64,000 bases of DNA from Aedes albopictus (GCF_035046485.1 NC_085138.1:367043238-367107237), one strand, 5' to 3'; counted from the stretch's first letter, positions 11,544 through 22,915 are shown. Translations and numbers: made by a program. Notes: generated by a model not told the origin, from the sequence alone.

Positions 11544-13339
11544 CCCGAGCAGAGGGGAATATCAAACTAATAACTATCAAATCACATAATCCGTTTATAT
11601 ATCTTGTTTTGTTATTATTAACTTATCAAGGCATTACTTTTCCAAAACATGTTTTGTTTGACAATCTTATTTTGTTATCATCAAGCTATTTTTATACACC
11701 CACAAAATAAAATTTTAATATCATCTAATTAGTTCCTCTAATTGGGATTGAACAAGCTTTTTAGCTTATTATTTTATAAACACTATAATAATTATGACCT
11801 GTTTTAATGTAATTTTAAGTATTTAGTTACGTATATTCGTAGCTATTCCATAGATATTCGATATATTAGTGAACCTCAGAATATTGTTCTACTTGATGAG
11901 TTTGTAGCTCATCAAAACTAGTTAAACTCATACTTTTTTTTTTAATTTCGTCTTTAGGATTGAGTGCCTTACACAATGCATACATTAGGGTGGTGCAAAT
12001 TTTGAAAAACTTCTCCGGGATATAATTTCCCTGTGCAATAATGAGCGATTTTTGATATGTCCTAAACGCTTGTTTTAATATTCATATAGGGTACCATTCG
12101 GGCAGGTGAATCTATTTTGGGCACTTGATGCTATAATCAAGTAAATTTCAAATCAATTGATTTGAATTTTGGTATAGGGTTAGATAATGTATGTAACTCA
12201 TCGTGTGCCAATTAGGTATAACATTGATTAAGTTATATCGGCAAGTGCTCAAAATATGTGCAACTGCCCAAATGGTACAAGACCCTAGTGCCCAATTACT
12301 TACTTTGTTATTAGATTGATATCATAACTAATTTTGCTTTCGGATTGTTATCATTAGTCCATTTTACGAGCTGACTTTATGAATGAATTTTGACAGGAGG
12401 TAACGTTCAATAACCCGTGAAAATCAATATCATTATCAACATTGTTGTCACTTCGTAAAATGGCTCATAGCTTTAAAATAACAACTTTGTTATTGAAATA
12501 TTATCCAAATTCATTGTTATTATGTTGTTATGGAAACTAACAAAGCATGTTATTGAATTGGTCTTCCAGGAGCATTTTTTTGTTATGATTTTTGTTATTT
12601 TGCCGCTTATGACAGCCAAGTTTATAACATAATTTTTTATGTCATTAACATGAAAATAACTGATTTCATCACTCAGTTAGGCTGATACAAATTTTATTTT
12701 GACTTTTTGTTCCCCCCCCCCCCCCTCTTCAAAAATTTTTGACTGGATTTTGCATTTTGAGGGGGCAGATAAAAAAATATTTATCAAAATTTGGGGACTT
12801 GCTCAAAACTCTTTAACAAATCCGATGAGTTTTAAATGTTTTTCAGATTAAATGATTTATTATTTTTATACCCCCCCCCCACCCTCGACCAGTCAAAGAG
12901 TGGTGGGACAAAATGTGAAATAAATATTTTTATGCAATTCAGTATCATAATTTACATTTTATATAACTCATTTTGGTATCATAATGGCCAATTTTTCCGA
13001 ACTGGTTCATTATGCAACTGAAAAGAGTTGCATAATGAAAAATAGTTGTATAATGTTCATAATGCAACTCATTTGAGATGCATTATGAACATTATGCAAC
13101 TCAAATGTGTTGCATTATGAAAAAATCATTGCATAAAATTTTGTATGGAACTCGTTGCAAAACTCGATTTTTTCAGCACTCTTCGTATTTATCCAACTCG
13201 GCAAGCCTCGTTGGATAAATGTGCGACTCGTGCTGAAAAAATCAAGTTTTTGCAACTCGTGACATAAATAACTAGTAACGGCCTTATTTTGGCAAAATAT
13301 CACATTTTCTTATGCTGTTGTTATTCCCTTCTGCTCGGG
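11544..13339. mobile_element. TA-flanked element family 'CCCGAGCAG', copy 1
   Basis: Termini CCCGAGCAGAGGGGAATA and, reverse complemented, CCCGAGCAGAAGGGAATA, flanked by TA on both sides (11542-11543, 13340-13341). The uninterrupted paralogous arm near 14,410 shows a single TA at this site, which confirms the TSD. The sequence matches copy 2 (19237-20755) at both ends but contains an additional segment at about 12683-13290. No transposase is visible, so it is non-autonomous. Rich in AATAACA words. Confidence 0.85.
12683..13290. repeat. Palindrome-rich insertion inside CCCGAGCAG copy 1
   Basis: Absent from the otherwise colinear copy 2. It holds two poly-C tracts (12713-12724, 12870-12880), an array of inverted ATAATGCAACT words at 13008-13130 and a long hairpin at 13153-13258 (arms around CTCGATTTTTTCAGCACT and AGTGCTGAAAAAATCAAG with variation). 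Termini and TSD not resolved. Confidence 0.6.
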
Positions 13340-13355
13340 TATCTTCTTTTCACAA

Positions 13356-14337
13356 CCCAAGTAACAATTCCATCGCTGATTGGTTTTGTTTGATTTTTAT
13401 TAATGTTTTATTACAGCAATAATCAAAACTCACAGTTTTATGGCTGCTTTTATGAAAACCATTAATAAAATGTTTTATAGTATACTTGAAGATATCCATA
13501 GAGACAGATTTTAAGAGTAAACAAAACTTTCCGATATGTAAACCTTCTGGCAATCATTATTACCGCAATAAAACTGTTAAAACTCTCAACAGATGGCGAT
13601 CCGTTCGATTAGTAACGACATCTGTTGGTGGAAAAGCAGAAACTACGACACTGCTAGGTTTATTGCGGTCATCATAAAAGTAAACTTGCTTTCGTTTTAT
13701 TTTCGCTCATTATGGTCGTCGCCATATTGAAAAATTAGTTTACGTGAATGGAAAATTGTTAATTTTGCTTAGATTAGCAATGCATTGATAGTTTGCCACC
13801 ATTTTCATAACATGCTCACATAAATAAACTTTCTCTGCTGAGTTTTCTCGTGATTCGAGATAGTTTTACTAAATTCACAAATTGATTTATTTCATTCCAA
13901 GATAATAATATTCACTGTTTCCGAAGCGCATTAATTTTATGATTCTGCAACCCCAATATTCACGGTAAATTCGAATGCGCATAAGCCTACCAGCACAATA
14001 ACTACTAAAATATAACTTTGAAATAATCGCTTTCTACTCACGAATGATGTATCTTCCTTAACTTAACGTGCCATCGAAGAAGCTTCTCTGCATTTTGAGC
14101 TGTCATAGTTTTTGTTGAAAAAAAAAACAACAACAATCAAGAGGTTTTAAAACGGATTCATTACTACTCTTAATGCGGTTTGCAAAACCTCTCCGAGAGT
14201 GGTCCACTTAGCCGGAAGATGCTCTTAAAGAGGTTATCAAGAGGTTTTGATGTATGATTCAGTTTTATTGCAAGTTTTATACAATTGGTCATGAAGATCT
14301 CTAGTAGAGCCGAACAAAACTTAAAATGTTACTTGGG
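13356..14337. mobile_element. TIR element with ends CCCAAGTAACA
   Basis: Left end CCCAAGTAACAATT and right end (reverse complement) CCCAAGTAACATTT. Comparison with the intact foldback arm (CACAATCC) shows insertion with a 2-bp AA repeated on both sides (13354-13355, 14338-14339). Length 982 bp; no recognisable coding sequence. Superfamily not assigned. Confidence 0.65.
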
Positions 14338-14645
14338 AATCCAAACCTCCTTCGGATGTTAGATCTTCATCTAATTCCATCCGAAGGAGGTTTGGATTGT
14401 GAAATGAAGATAACCATATGCGACTGTGGAATCGAGTTCAGTTCTAGGCCAGCTGGCGACGGAGATAGTCGAGTGACTCCGTAGCTTGAAGGAATAGAAG
14501 CGCCCGCCTAGCAAATTGGGAGTCGTGAGTTCGAGTCTCACCGAAGTACGAAGATTTCTTTTCATAATTTCAAATCTCAATTTGTTCATCGAGCACATGT
14601 TCTGTTGTGCACATGGATGTCAAAGCAATTTCAACAGTGTGCACA

Positions 14646-15397
14646 CCGTAATCCGCGGTAAGAATGATCAGAATTTACGATCTTTCTTGAATAATTCTCT
14701 TGTTTGAGCAATCGTTATATCACTGCCAACAGGGTATCGTAGTGTTAATAAATAAATTACAAATAACAAATTACAGTTATATGTTTTATATTTTTAAAAC
14801 AAGTACTAGTCCTTTGAGTATGTGTTAAGCTACTCGACAAAGTATTGTACAACTTCAAAACATGTTTAAATAAATAGATTTTTTAATCTTATTTTTGATT
14901 TTGTTTGTTTGGGGTAACATTGATCACCTAAATTAACAATGTTCGTTTGTGTTGAAAATACTCTTACTTACTAAATTCGAGGTCGCTGATTTCGACTATG
15001 TTGTACAAATTCTTACAAGTTACTTTTTGAGTTATTTTAGGATTAAAATCCTCCACACCGCGAATAACGCATAAAAGTAGGTAATGGTTTAAGGAATTGA
15101 TATCCTACTTTTAATAAATCGTATAATTTATTGAAAAATAACATTTTCATAAAAGTTTCATTTATTAAATAAAACTCTAGGAGATCATATTGGATATTGA
15201 AGTAATACAATGATTTCGAACCTCAAATTGTATTTAGTATTCATGCCTTGTATCTCATTGCGTTACGAAACACAGTTATGGAAACATCGATTTATTTCAA
15301 TGTTTATGAAATTCAATTTTCATAAATTACATGACATTTAATAGCTAAATACTAGCAGATAAAAGCTTGATGATTTTGTGGCTATATCGGTCTCTTT
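14646..15397. other. AT-rich unassigned stretch
   Basis: Very AT-rich DNA with no frame, RNA gene or clear element termini that I can support. Confidence 0.3.
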
Positions 15398-16610
15398 CTA
15401 CTCATAGTATAAAAGAGTAGAGATCAAGTTGCCAGTCTTGGTAAGGTGGTATTAGAGTGTCCATCCCGGGACATCCCGGGACAAGAATTCCCGGGATTTG
15501 AGTTATTTCGGGATTTCTAGAATCCCGGGATATAATTTCAGAAATCCCGACAATCCCGGGAATCCCGGGATGAAGACAATGTGTGGCTAAAACTGCCAAA
15601 TATCAAGGCAAAACTTTATCTTACCATTTTTACTTTTGAAATCTGACCGGTTTTCTTACACACCACCATCGCTATACTTAAAAAAAGCAATAATTCATGA
15701 TAAACTTGATATCATGCTATGCATTTAAGTTATTTTTTATATCATATTGGTTTCTTCAGGAGCGGCAAGAACAAATTGGACATAGCCCACATATCATATT
15801 GCATTGTAATGTTTGGAAACCTAATACCAAACTTTTACTATAATATTGAAATAATCTGACATTCTCAGAAGGAAATTCATAAATCTCAAAAACAAGCACA
15901 AAATCTTTGAAATTATTCAAAAACCGCAATTGCAAAAAGAGCCCAAGCTTTTGTATTGAAATATTAAGAAACTAAGAATTCAAAAGGTTCCCTAAAGTTA
16001 TAATGAAGTGCGATTTCTACAATGCATCAATAATACAAACATCATCCGTACTGATGTAATACAGATTATGATACTTATTTCTCTTAAACTATTAGATATT
16101 GGTAGAAAATTACTTGCAACATAACAAACGAACGTTGATACTTTTATATTTCGTTTTTGACGTTTGTACATAAAGTATATGGTAGTTCAGTACATTGTAC
16201 ACACATTTTATAAAACTTCTTGCGATGGACACAAAAATAACCATGACTTAAAAAATAATATTTCAACTGCACAAAAGCAAAACAAATCAATTTTCTGGGT
16301 TTTATTGAAATTTTAAAAAATCCCGGGATCCCGGGATTAGCTAAGTATTTTGTCCCGAATCCCGGGACACGAAAAATGGCCGGGAAATGGACACTCTAGG
16401 TGGTATTAACTACCAACCAAGCCGATCTGTTTAAAAGCACAGGTCGCACGGCAGAAGTTTCACGCATTCGATGTATTTGTTCAATACATGGCCTACTTGC
16501 CTAATTTCACCTTCTATAAAATGTTCACACTTGTTCGCTACCTAGCGAATACTATCATATCTATCATTTCATTATCCACTTTGATCTCTACTCCCTTATA
16601 CTATGAGTAG
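15398..16610. mobile_element. Outer inverted-repeat element split by a 946-bp element
   Basis: Left arm at 15398-15430 (CTACTCATAGTATAAAAGAG onward) is inverted at 16581-16610, differing only at a few bases. The arms enclose about 260 bp once the inner element (15453-16398) and one TSD copy are removed. Probably an older MITE; its own TSD is not clear. Confidence 0.55.
15453..16398. mobile_element. hAT-like element with TAGAGTGTCC ends and CCCGGG-rich subterminal repeats
   Basis: TIR TAGAGTGTCCAT at both ends with a perfect 8-bp TSD GGTGGTAT (15445-15452 and 16399-16406). Subterminal regions carry ten or so CCCGGGAT/ATCCCGGG words in both orientations, which look like clustered binding sites. 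The interior is AT-rich with no transposase frame. 8-bp TSD plus a TAGAG-type TIR suggests hAT; this is inference. Confidence 0.8.
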
Positions 16611-16720
16611 ATCAGAATATAGCAGATAACTATATACCATTCGATAGCAGAAACTGTTTTAATGTAAAATGCTTGTTTGAACATTTCATGAGATCGGTTA
16701 AACCGATCAATGTTACTCTG

Positions 16721-16961
16721 CTGCACGCAAAAAAAAATCCGTTCCGATATACATGCACTCCCAATCACGGCAACGGGAACAAACGGGAACTATGCATAGC
16801 AACGATAACAACAATAAGAAATGTACACCGTGAGCTAGATTTCACGTTTTCTAGAACGCCCATATTGACAGCTGGAACTAGTTCCAGTTCACGGTGTATA
16901 TTTGCTTGTTCTCATATTTGCGTTTGTTTGTTCACGTTTATCAGAACGGTTTTCTGAGCGT
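16721..16961. mobile_element. Candidate short TIR element (CACGC ends)
   Basis: Ends CACGCAAAAAAAAATCCG and (reverse complement) CACGCTCAGAAAACCG are similar, both followed by TTC(C/T)GATA. An inner inverted pair (ACACCGTGA / TTCACGGTGT, 16825-16885) is also present. No TSD could be defined, so confidence is limited. Confidence 0.4.
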
Positions 16962-17963
16962 GTGATCAATGATACCCCTTTTTACGGTAAATAACATTAT
17001 ATTACAACTATTTAATCATTGAAGAATTTCTGGTTGGTTTTCTGGTGGTATAAAAACCGGTTAAAACAATCATATTTATCAAAGAATCCCTTTCCATTGT
17101 CCTGAATTGTCGCCAACAAGCAGTGGGTGGGTAGAGTCGGCTGACTTCCTCCACTACGTGACGCCGCAAGTGTACCGGTGCAGTGTCGCGCACAAATAGA
17201 ATAGCCAACACCGAACCAGCCAGCCAGCCAAAGAATAGGAAAATCTAATATAGTTGTCACCCGGGGCAGCAAATAAAAGATTATTTCGAAAATATTGATG
17301 TTATTCGTACACATAGGAAAAGCGAGAGAAAGGCTATTGACTCGCTCTCAATGGAGCTGATCGTCTAAACATGAATCGAGAAAACGATCTGAGTTGTTGT
17401 TGCCTTAACACAGGGGAAGTGCTAGAAGGTGGAGGTTATTGTTGATGTGAAGAAGTGGTTGTTGAAGGGAAAGAAGCGGTTCTGATGTGGATGAATGGAA
17501 GTGATGATTATTTCTTGTTGAAGTGGTACAACAAGTCAAGTGGAAGAGAGTACTATTCAACGTTTGCCAATGAAACTAGTTTCTGTACTATCTTTCTCAT
17601 GCACAAGAGAACAATTTCTTTCAGTCATTTTGCTAAGAATCAATATATTTTTTTTTATCTGCTGCACTATAATAACAAAAATCATGCATCACAAAGCTCC
17701 TGCTATCCCGAAAAAATAGATCATGATTTATATTTCCCGTTCACCATCCTCATTTGCACGTGTTTTGCACCATTCAAAAAAGATACCTACCGTTCTACTG
17801 GTTGGGCTTGGTCAGACGGCCGCCGCCTCCATCGGCGAATAAACCGCAATAAATTTCATCGATACCACTTTGCTTCCTGCGCTTCCTCCTGTTTCACGCC
17901 CTGTAAGAAAACGTGAGCCACGTGAGTGTCCCTATTGGTATACAAATCGGTTTATTTTCTTAG
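16962..17963. other. Unassigned region upstream of a candidate exon
   Basis: Mixed sequence. A 153-codon frame at 17455-17916 has no domain-like pattern and uses codons unlike the Sox and pickpocket exons. A possible 61-bp intron (GTAAGA donor at 17903, AG acceptor ending 17963) precedes the candidate exon, but no supported upstream exon was found. Confidence 0.25.
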
Positions 17964-18127
17964 CTGCTTCGAGCTGAATGGAAGAATGCGATGAAAATCT
18001 TGCCTGGAGATGGTCCATTCTACAGAGACTACAGGGAAGGATTTTTCTTCGGTTGGGCAATTTGGGAAAATGGCACTTTCAGTGGATACAAACGGGCAGA
18101 AGAATGGGATTTTTTATGTGACCAAAG
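17964..18127 (+). CDS. Candidate internal exon of an unrecognised gene
   Basis: A 164-base segment open in one frame, bounded by a pyrimidine-rich TTTATTTTCTTAG acceptor and an AG/GTAAGT donor. It would encode a peptide beginning LLRAEWKNAM and ending EEWDFLCDQ, with an aromatic, glycine-rich middle. A downstream acceptor (TTTTTTACAG ending at 18233) would continue the frame for about 30 codons to a stop. I do not recognise the protein, and a 54-codon open segment with splice-like borders can arise by chance. Transcript data would settle it. Confidence 0.25.
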
Positions 18128-19217
18128 GTAAGTCACTTTTATAGCTCCCTTTTGGGTCGTCCAGCTTTGTAGGCGAAACGTTGATTCTCTCCGGAGGATT
18201 CGATTTGTTCAATTTTGAAAATTGTTTTTTACAGTAATCCTTTCCCTCTCCGTCCATTATCAACTAGGAGCTGCTCCTGGTGGTGGTCGTGTTGGGAGTA
18301 TGTGACCAAAAATTAGTCAATAGCCCGTGGTGGGCACGTGTCCGAAATAGTTCCTAAACAATCGGATGAAGGATGGTCTGGCCGGTGGTGTGTGCGTTTC
18401 TAGTTTTGTCTCTCTAAGCGCAGGACTTATTGTTATGGCATTTTTAATCCGTCCTTCAGTCAGGATTATCGTATTTTATTACACAATTCCGTATCGGTTT
18501 GGATCGCATGCATGAATGGAACGCCTAGGCAAGGTCCTCCATTGATAGACCTGACATAGGGATGCTGGTGCTTGTCGATGCTGAGGCGTTGATTGCTACG
18601 AAATGAGTGAAATGATCCTCCCTAGAATAACACGACTCTCGTCCGCGTGTGAATCAGCTGGCGTTGGATTTCCCCCTCCCAATTTGTTAGTCACCCCTTC
18701 GAGAGCGTCGACATGGTACTTGCATTTTGATATTGTGTATTCAATTTTTCATATCAAGTGGTGCCTTAGCTATGGTTGTTACGCACAGAGATGGTATAGT
18801 CGTTGTTCCGATTGAGATATTGTCTTGATGCTGCGCTGTGAAGGAGGGAGGTGCGTTTGTGTTGATTGTTTACTGACTGCATGCCGCACGCTTATTATCA
18901 TTCATAAATATGTCTTTATTGCGAGATTATAGAGAGGAAGCGCCTGATACCACGGTGCGATGAATAGCTCGAATTAGGCTACGGGTGGCAAATGCAAAGG
19001 GAAATGGAAGAACTACGAACGATGCTGCAGGGGTCAATGGGAGAAGTGTGGCTCGTATTAGCGGATGCAAATTGGTGAGACGCATTCGATCATTAACTCT
19101 TTAATTGAATAAGACTTCATCTTGGTGATGAACTAGAAGAAAAAAGGTTTTACTATAAACATTGCTCAATGGTGCACAATTAATTCTTTTCTCCTGTTTT
19201 CTTCGTGATAAATTAAC
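18128..19217. other. Unassigned region
   Basis: No domain, RNA gene or element termini recognised. Composition is more balanced than in neighbouring AT-rich blocks, so it may be single-copy noncoding DNA. Confidence 0.25.
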
Positions 19218-19561
19218 AGGATCTCCAGTTAGTCTACCCGAGCAGAAGGAAATAACAACTCCATAATAAAATGCGTTATTTTGGCAAAATAACTGAGCAA
19301 TAGAATCAGTTATTTTCATGTTATTAGCATAATATATTATGTTATAAACTTGTCTGTCATAAACTGCAAAATAACAAAAATCATAACAAAAAAATGTTCC
19401 TGGAAGACCAATTTGATAACATGTTTTGTTGGTTTCAATAACAATTTAATAATAATGAATATAAAAATATTTCAATAACAAATTTTGAACTTCCGAAGTT
19501 ATTGATAATAATTTAAAAACAAAATTAGCTATGATTACAATAATGATAACCATGTGTTCAG

Positions 19562-20015
19562 GTGGAGCGGACCTGATGTGATGCTTAGAACATTTGACCA
19601 CAGAGAAGCAGACGTAAGACTTAGAATAAACTTCATTAAAAAAACATCGTCACGAAAACATAATCGCCCAATGCTAAATGTACTATGCTTGGCCGGGCCG
19701 CCACTAGATGGCGGTAGTGAGCAAACGTCAAACAGGAGCAAAAACGATACCAGCGCCGCGAGTGGCCAATCGACCTACTACTGAATATTTGAATTACCCG
19801 TTAAAAAGGTGATCGATGGAAAGCGATGAAAGTGTGACGTCTGTTTCTCTGTGATTTGACTATCACGCCGAGGACCTGGGATCGAATCCCACTCCCCACA
19901 AACTCGCAAAAAAAATGTGACTTCTTCCTTCGGAAGGGAAGTAAAGTGTGGGTCCCGAGATGAACAAGCCTAGGGCTAAAAATCTCGTTAACACAGAAGA
20001 GAAAAATAACATGTT
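19562..20015 (+). mobile_element. tRNA-headed SINE (second family) split by a 254-bp MITE
   Basis: The head begins near GGAGCGGACCTGATGTGATG and continues after the MITE with ATCACGCCGAGGACC and a B-box-like GGGATCGAATCCC (19879-19891). A conserved body ends around AGGGCTAAAAATCTCGTTAA. Flanks share ATAAC(C)ATGT-like words (about 19548 and 20007), a degenerate TSD. The MITE interrupts the anticodon-arm equivalent. Confidence 0.65.
19599..19852. mobile_element. CACAGA MITE, copy C
   Basis: Ends CACAGAGAAGCAGACGT and (reverse complement) CACAGAGAAACAGACGT, flanked by a perfect 7-bp repeat ATTTGAC (19592-19598 and 19853-19859) inside a SINE. Same TIR family as the copies at 27820-28041 and 34535-34794, though the interior has diverged. 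Non-coding, 254 bp. Confidence 0.85.
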
Positions 20016-20984
20016 TTCATTATTATTCATTAATTAAACAAAATTTCTACCTGAACTATAATAATGTACCTTATGTGTAATACTGGGTATGGTGAATGCC
20101 ACCAAGGAGATAAAGTGCCCCCCTTTCCCCATAATCGACCCAATTTTTTGGATTGCCCAGAAAACTTGTCTGAAGTTTATGGTATCTTTCTAAGAAATCA
20201 TTCAATAAGTTTCTCTTGGAATTTTACTACTGATCGAAAAAATCCTGTAAAAAGGCTCGTTGGCGTTGTTGGAATCGTGAAATCATGTTCTTTTGGATAC
20301 AGGTCACTCATCTGCACTGATCAATGTTGACTATCTATAACACTAAAACATAAGGCTGAGAAGCTGGTATGCTACCAGTTAGGATGTAAGGCCATAGAGA
20401 AGAGGACCGTGAACAGATGAGAGATTATGCATAAGCTCTCCATCACGGAATGCTGAAAACGAAAATCTAATGATGTAGTTTTGATTTCAAAACTTGCTAT
20501 CGTTGTGGTATTGATGATTAAATATTTATGCACACTATAGTTCAATAATAACTAAATTTGTTTTACAACAAAACATATTATTTAAATGTTATTTAATGAA
20601 TGTATACCAATACCGTGCTCATAACAAAATAAGATTGCCCTATAAAAGATGTTATGGAGAAGTAATACCTTGATAAGATAATGATAACACACCAAGATAT
20701 AAAAACAGGTTATGTTATTTCGTAGTTATCAATTTGATATTCTCCTCTGCTCGGGTAGTGGTTAAGGCTATGGATCGCCAATCCCAAAACGGTGGGTTCG
20801 ATTTCCGTTCCAGTCGGGAAAATTTTCTCGACTTCCTGGGCATAGTGTTTCATTTTGCTTGCCTCACAATTTACAAATTCATTCAATGGCAGGCAAAGAT
20901 AATTCACGGCGCCTAAGTGTTGACGAAGCGATGATACGTCGTGCGTGGGTGGTATATTCACGATGGCCAGCCATCTTTTTAGGA

Positions 20985-21320
20985 TCTGGCTGAATCCCGC
21001 CCAGGGTTTATCCTAGGTTATTCACCTGCTGCATACCAAAACTGCACTTTCCGATGCGCAAGAAGAATCCGTACTCTCGGAGTCGTTGCAAGTTGCGCTT
21101 GTGCTCCTCATCGGTGCGGCCGCCCACCATGCATGGCCATGATGCCGTCCAGGTAAACAACCGTGTATTCGAGACTGGTCACAGCCAGCATAGCGTCCAT
21201 CAGCTGTTGAACGGCACTAGGGGCAGATTTGATTCCTGATGATAGACGCGTAAACTGGAAGAGTTTCTGCTGCCCTTCTTTATTCTCAAACTTAAGGGCG
21301 GGATTATGAAGATGTTGTTG
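20985..21320 (-). pseudogene. Ty3/gypsy-type reverse transcriptase fragment
   Basis: The minus strand encodes FQFTRLSSGIKSAPSAVQQLMD, then a VVYLD motif, then (after a short frame disruption) NLQRLREYGFFLRIGKCSFG. This is the order F.FTRLPFGI..AP / YLDD / KC.FG of LTR-retrotransposon RTs. The catalytic YLDD reads YLDG, so one catalytic aspartate is lost. No protease, RNase H, integrase or LTR for this fragment was found nearby. Confidence 0.8.
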
Positions 21321-21796
21321 ATTTAAATTTTCATCTATATGATTTCGCATTATGCGATTTACACAGTGTATTCTGTGTATCCTCGCCTTTGGTGTTTTCC
21401 AATCGATATCGATTTGGTTTTGTTGCTGCTGTTCTTTGTTGTGCTGTTATTGCGAAGAGTTTAATCTTGCCTGGTTTGGGTAGTGGCTACGGTTAGGATA
21501 ACTCAGATCAATCTTCAGCATTAAAGAACAGCAACAATCAATCTTTGCAGACCTGTGCAAAATGGTACAACCCATGTAGGTTTAGTCCAAGGACCTTACT
21601 TTCGTAAGCAGAATTTCTATCTAGGAAGCCTTGTAAGCCCAGTGTTTGCTACTTTCAGAAGAAATGAAATGACAAATTCGCGTGTCATGCCCCGAGCTTA
21701 TGTGCTTGTCAACAACGCAATCGTTGCTACACTTGCCCCTGAATTAACCACCAGAGATGTATGTGCTGTCACAATTGATGTATCTGTTGGGAACCT
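21321..21796. other. Unassigned stretch between RT fragment and palindrome
   Basis: Contains an open frame from 21555 that runs into the adjacent palindrome; no family recognised. Could be remnant retroelement DNA. Confidence 0.25.
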
Positions 21797-22039
21797 CAAT
21801 TCGGCACCAACATTTCAAAAGGGCGTAACTGCATTTACAACCAATGCCTTCTCACAAAGCTGTGGAGCGTATCCCATCCCTCTCGAGCAATCCACTATCA
21901 CAAATAGAAAGATAAAATCCTCCTCTTTCGATTAATGGATGTGAATTGCGTGAGATGAATTAAATACGACCCACTGCTCTGTGAGAAGGCATTGGTTGCA
22001 AAAGCCGTTACGCCCTTTTGAAATGTTGGTGCCGAATTG
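21797..22039. repeat. About 240-bp foldback palindrome
   Basis: Two arms of about 105 bp facing each other: CAATTCGGCACCAACATTTC... on the left and its near-perfect reverse complement ending ...GTTGGTGCCGAATTG on the right. The centre lies near 21915-21940. Similarity between arms is highest at the outside. Probably a foldback MITE; no clear TSD. Confidence 0.75.
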
Positions 22040-22298
22040 TTCGGTTTATTTGCCGTGTCATTCCATATGAAGTGACCGAGAAAATGTGAAAACTTCCAAT
22101 CGACCATCACGGATTTGAACCAAATTTGGCTGAAACATTTGTTTAGATGATGAAAGAAAAAATTCAAATTTTGGTGCCGATTGAATCACCCCTCGGCCCG
22201 TGGCAGCACCCCTCGTTTTGGCCGATATGAAAATTATCCTCTCTTTTATTTTTATCATTGAAATGATTGCACATACACATTTTCTACCTTCGGCTTTG

Positions 22299-22897
22299 TG
22301 TTACGGGTATAAATATTTGTTACGATTATAAGACAGAATAATTGTTTGATGTGTTAAGTTTATTATTCGTTCGTTCTTTGTGTTGTATCTTTCACTTTAA
22401 CTTGTATATATGCCCATAATTTTAATTAACATTTATAGGGTTCTGGCAGGATAGAGGCCAATGAAGTGCAATCCTATTTCGATTGCCAACATTCAGGCCA
22501 TTTCGGGCCGCGATTAAGTACTAGATACGTAAACCTTTCCCTGACACAGACTTCAAGTCATAGAGCTTTAGTATCGAAACCCGAAACGGAATGCCCGATT
22601 AGGATTAGTTTTCCTAGACAAAACCAAGCTATGAACACAGGAACAAATGCTGTGAACTAAAAGGCAAACTGCCAAATAAAATACAATTCCAGGATGACTG
22701 ATGGACCCAAATCAATACATGAAACCTCGTCATCCTGTGATCGGAAGATGTTATCCATATGGATAACAGGGCACATTAATGTTCTGTGTTGTGTTGCGTC
22801 AACTTGTGATGTCTCTTATTTGTGCATTTATAAGGTTCCACGTATCGTGATGTGTTAATCCTTTGGAAATAATTTATTTTCTTTTATTTTTGTAACA
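22299..22897 (+). repeat. 5' LTR
   Basis: 599 bp, TG...CA ends within a TGTTAC/GTAACA inverted pair. Directly followed by the primer-binding site. Confidence 0.9.
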
Positions 22898-22915
22898 TGG
22901 CGCCCAACGTGGGGC
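22898..22915 (+). promoter_or_regulatory. Primer-binding site (tRNA-Lys type), partly duplicated downstream
   Basis: TGGCGCCCAACGTGGGGC abuts the LTR. The stretch TATTTTTGTAACATGGCGC plus CCAAC recurs exactly 57 bases later (PBS core again at 22955-22965), so the LTR end and half of the PBS are tandemly duplicated. Confidence 0.85.

Larger units (their letters stand above)
11313..14645. mobile_element. Foldback element with tRNA-like arms, broken by two insertions
   Basis: The left arm (11313-11543, continuing at 13340-13355 and 14338-14359) is an inverted copy of the right arm (14379-about 14645). The arms meet at a short centre near 14360-14378, where CCAAACCTCCTTCGGATG faces CATCCGAAGGAGGTTTGG. 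Each arm contains a tRNA-like piece with B box GAGTTCGAGTCTC (14527-14539; reverse complement at 11415-11427). The left arm is cut by elements at 11544-13339 and 13356-14337. Removing these restores colinearity with the right arm. Either a foldback transposon or two head-to-head SINE copies. Confidence 0.75.
19237..20755. mobile_element. TA-flanked element family 'CCCGAGCAG', copy 2
   Basis: Termini CCCGAGCAGAAGG and (reverse complement) CCCGAGCAGAGG, flanked by TA (19235-19236, 20756-20757), cut precisely into a SINE whose uninterrupted sequence is known from 9.2 kb. The outer 300 bp at each end align, in inverse orientation, with copy 1 at 11544-13339. It contains a second SINE (about 19562-20015). 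No transposase frame. Confidence 0.85.
19218..20910 (+). mobile_element. Feilai-type SINE split by a 1.5-kb TA element
   Basis: The head GGATCTCCAGTTAGTCTA lies at 19218-19236. The rest (AGTGGTTAAGGCTATGGATC, B box GGGTTCGATTTCC near 20794-20806, and the conserved body down to CAATGGCAGGCAAAG) resumes at 20758. Joined, it matches the Feilai-type SINE at 8930-9207 on the opposite strand. The interruption is the TA-flanked element 19237-20755. The 3' end is truncated near 20900 without a triplet tail. Confidence 0.85.

Noticed and set aside
17455..17916. 153-codon frame
   Set aside because: Composition is low-complexity in parts, no recognisable domain, and it overlaps a possible intron donor.
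21555..22167. Two similar proteins on opposite strands
   Set aside because: Their shared SAPTFQKGVTAF sequence is the two arms of one palindrome translated on each strand.
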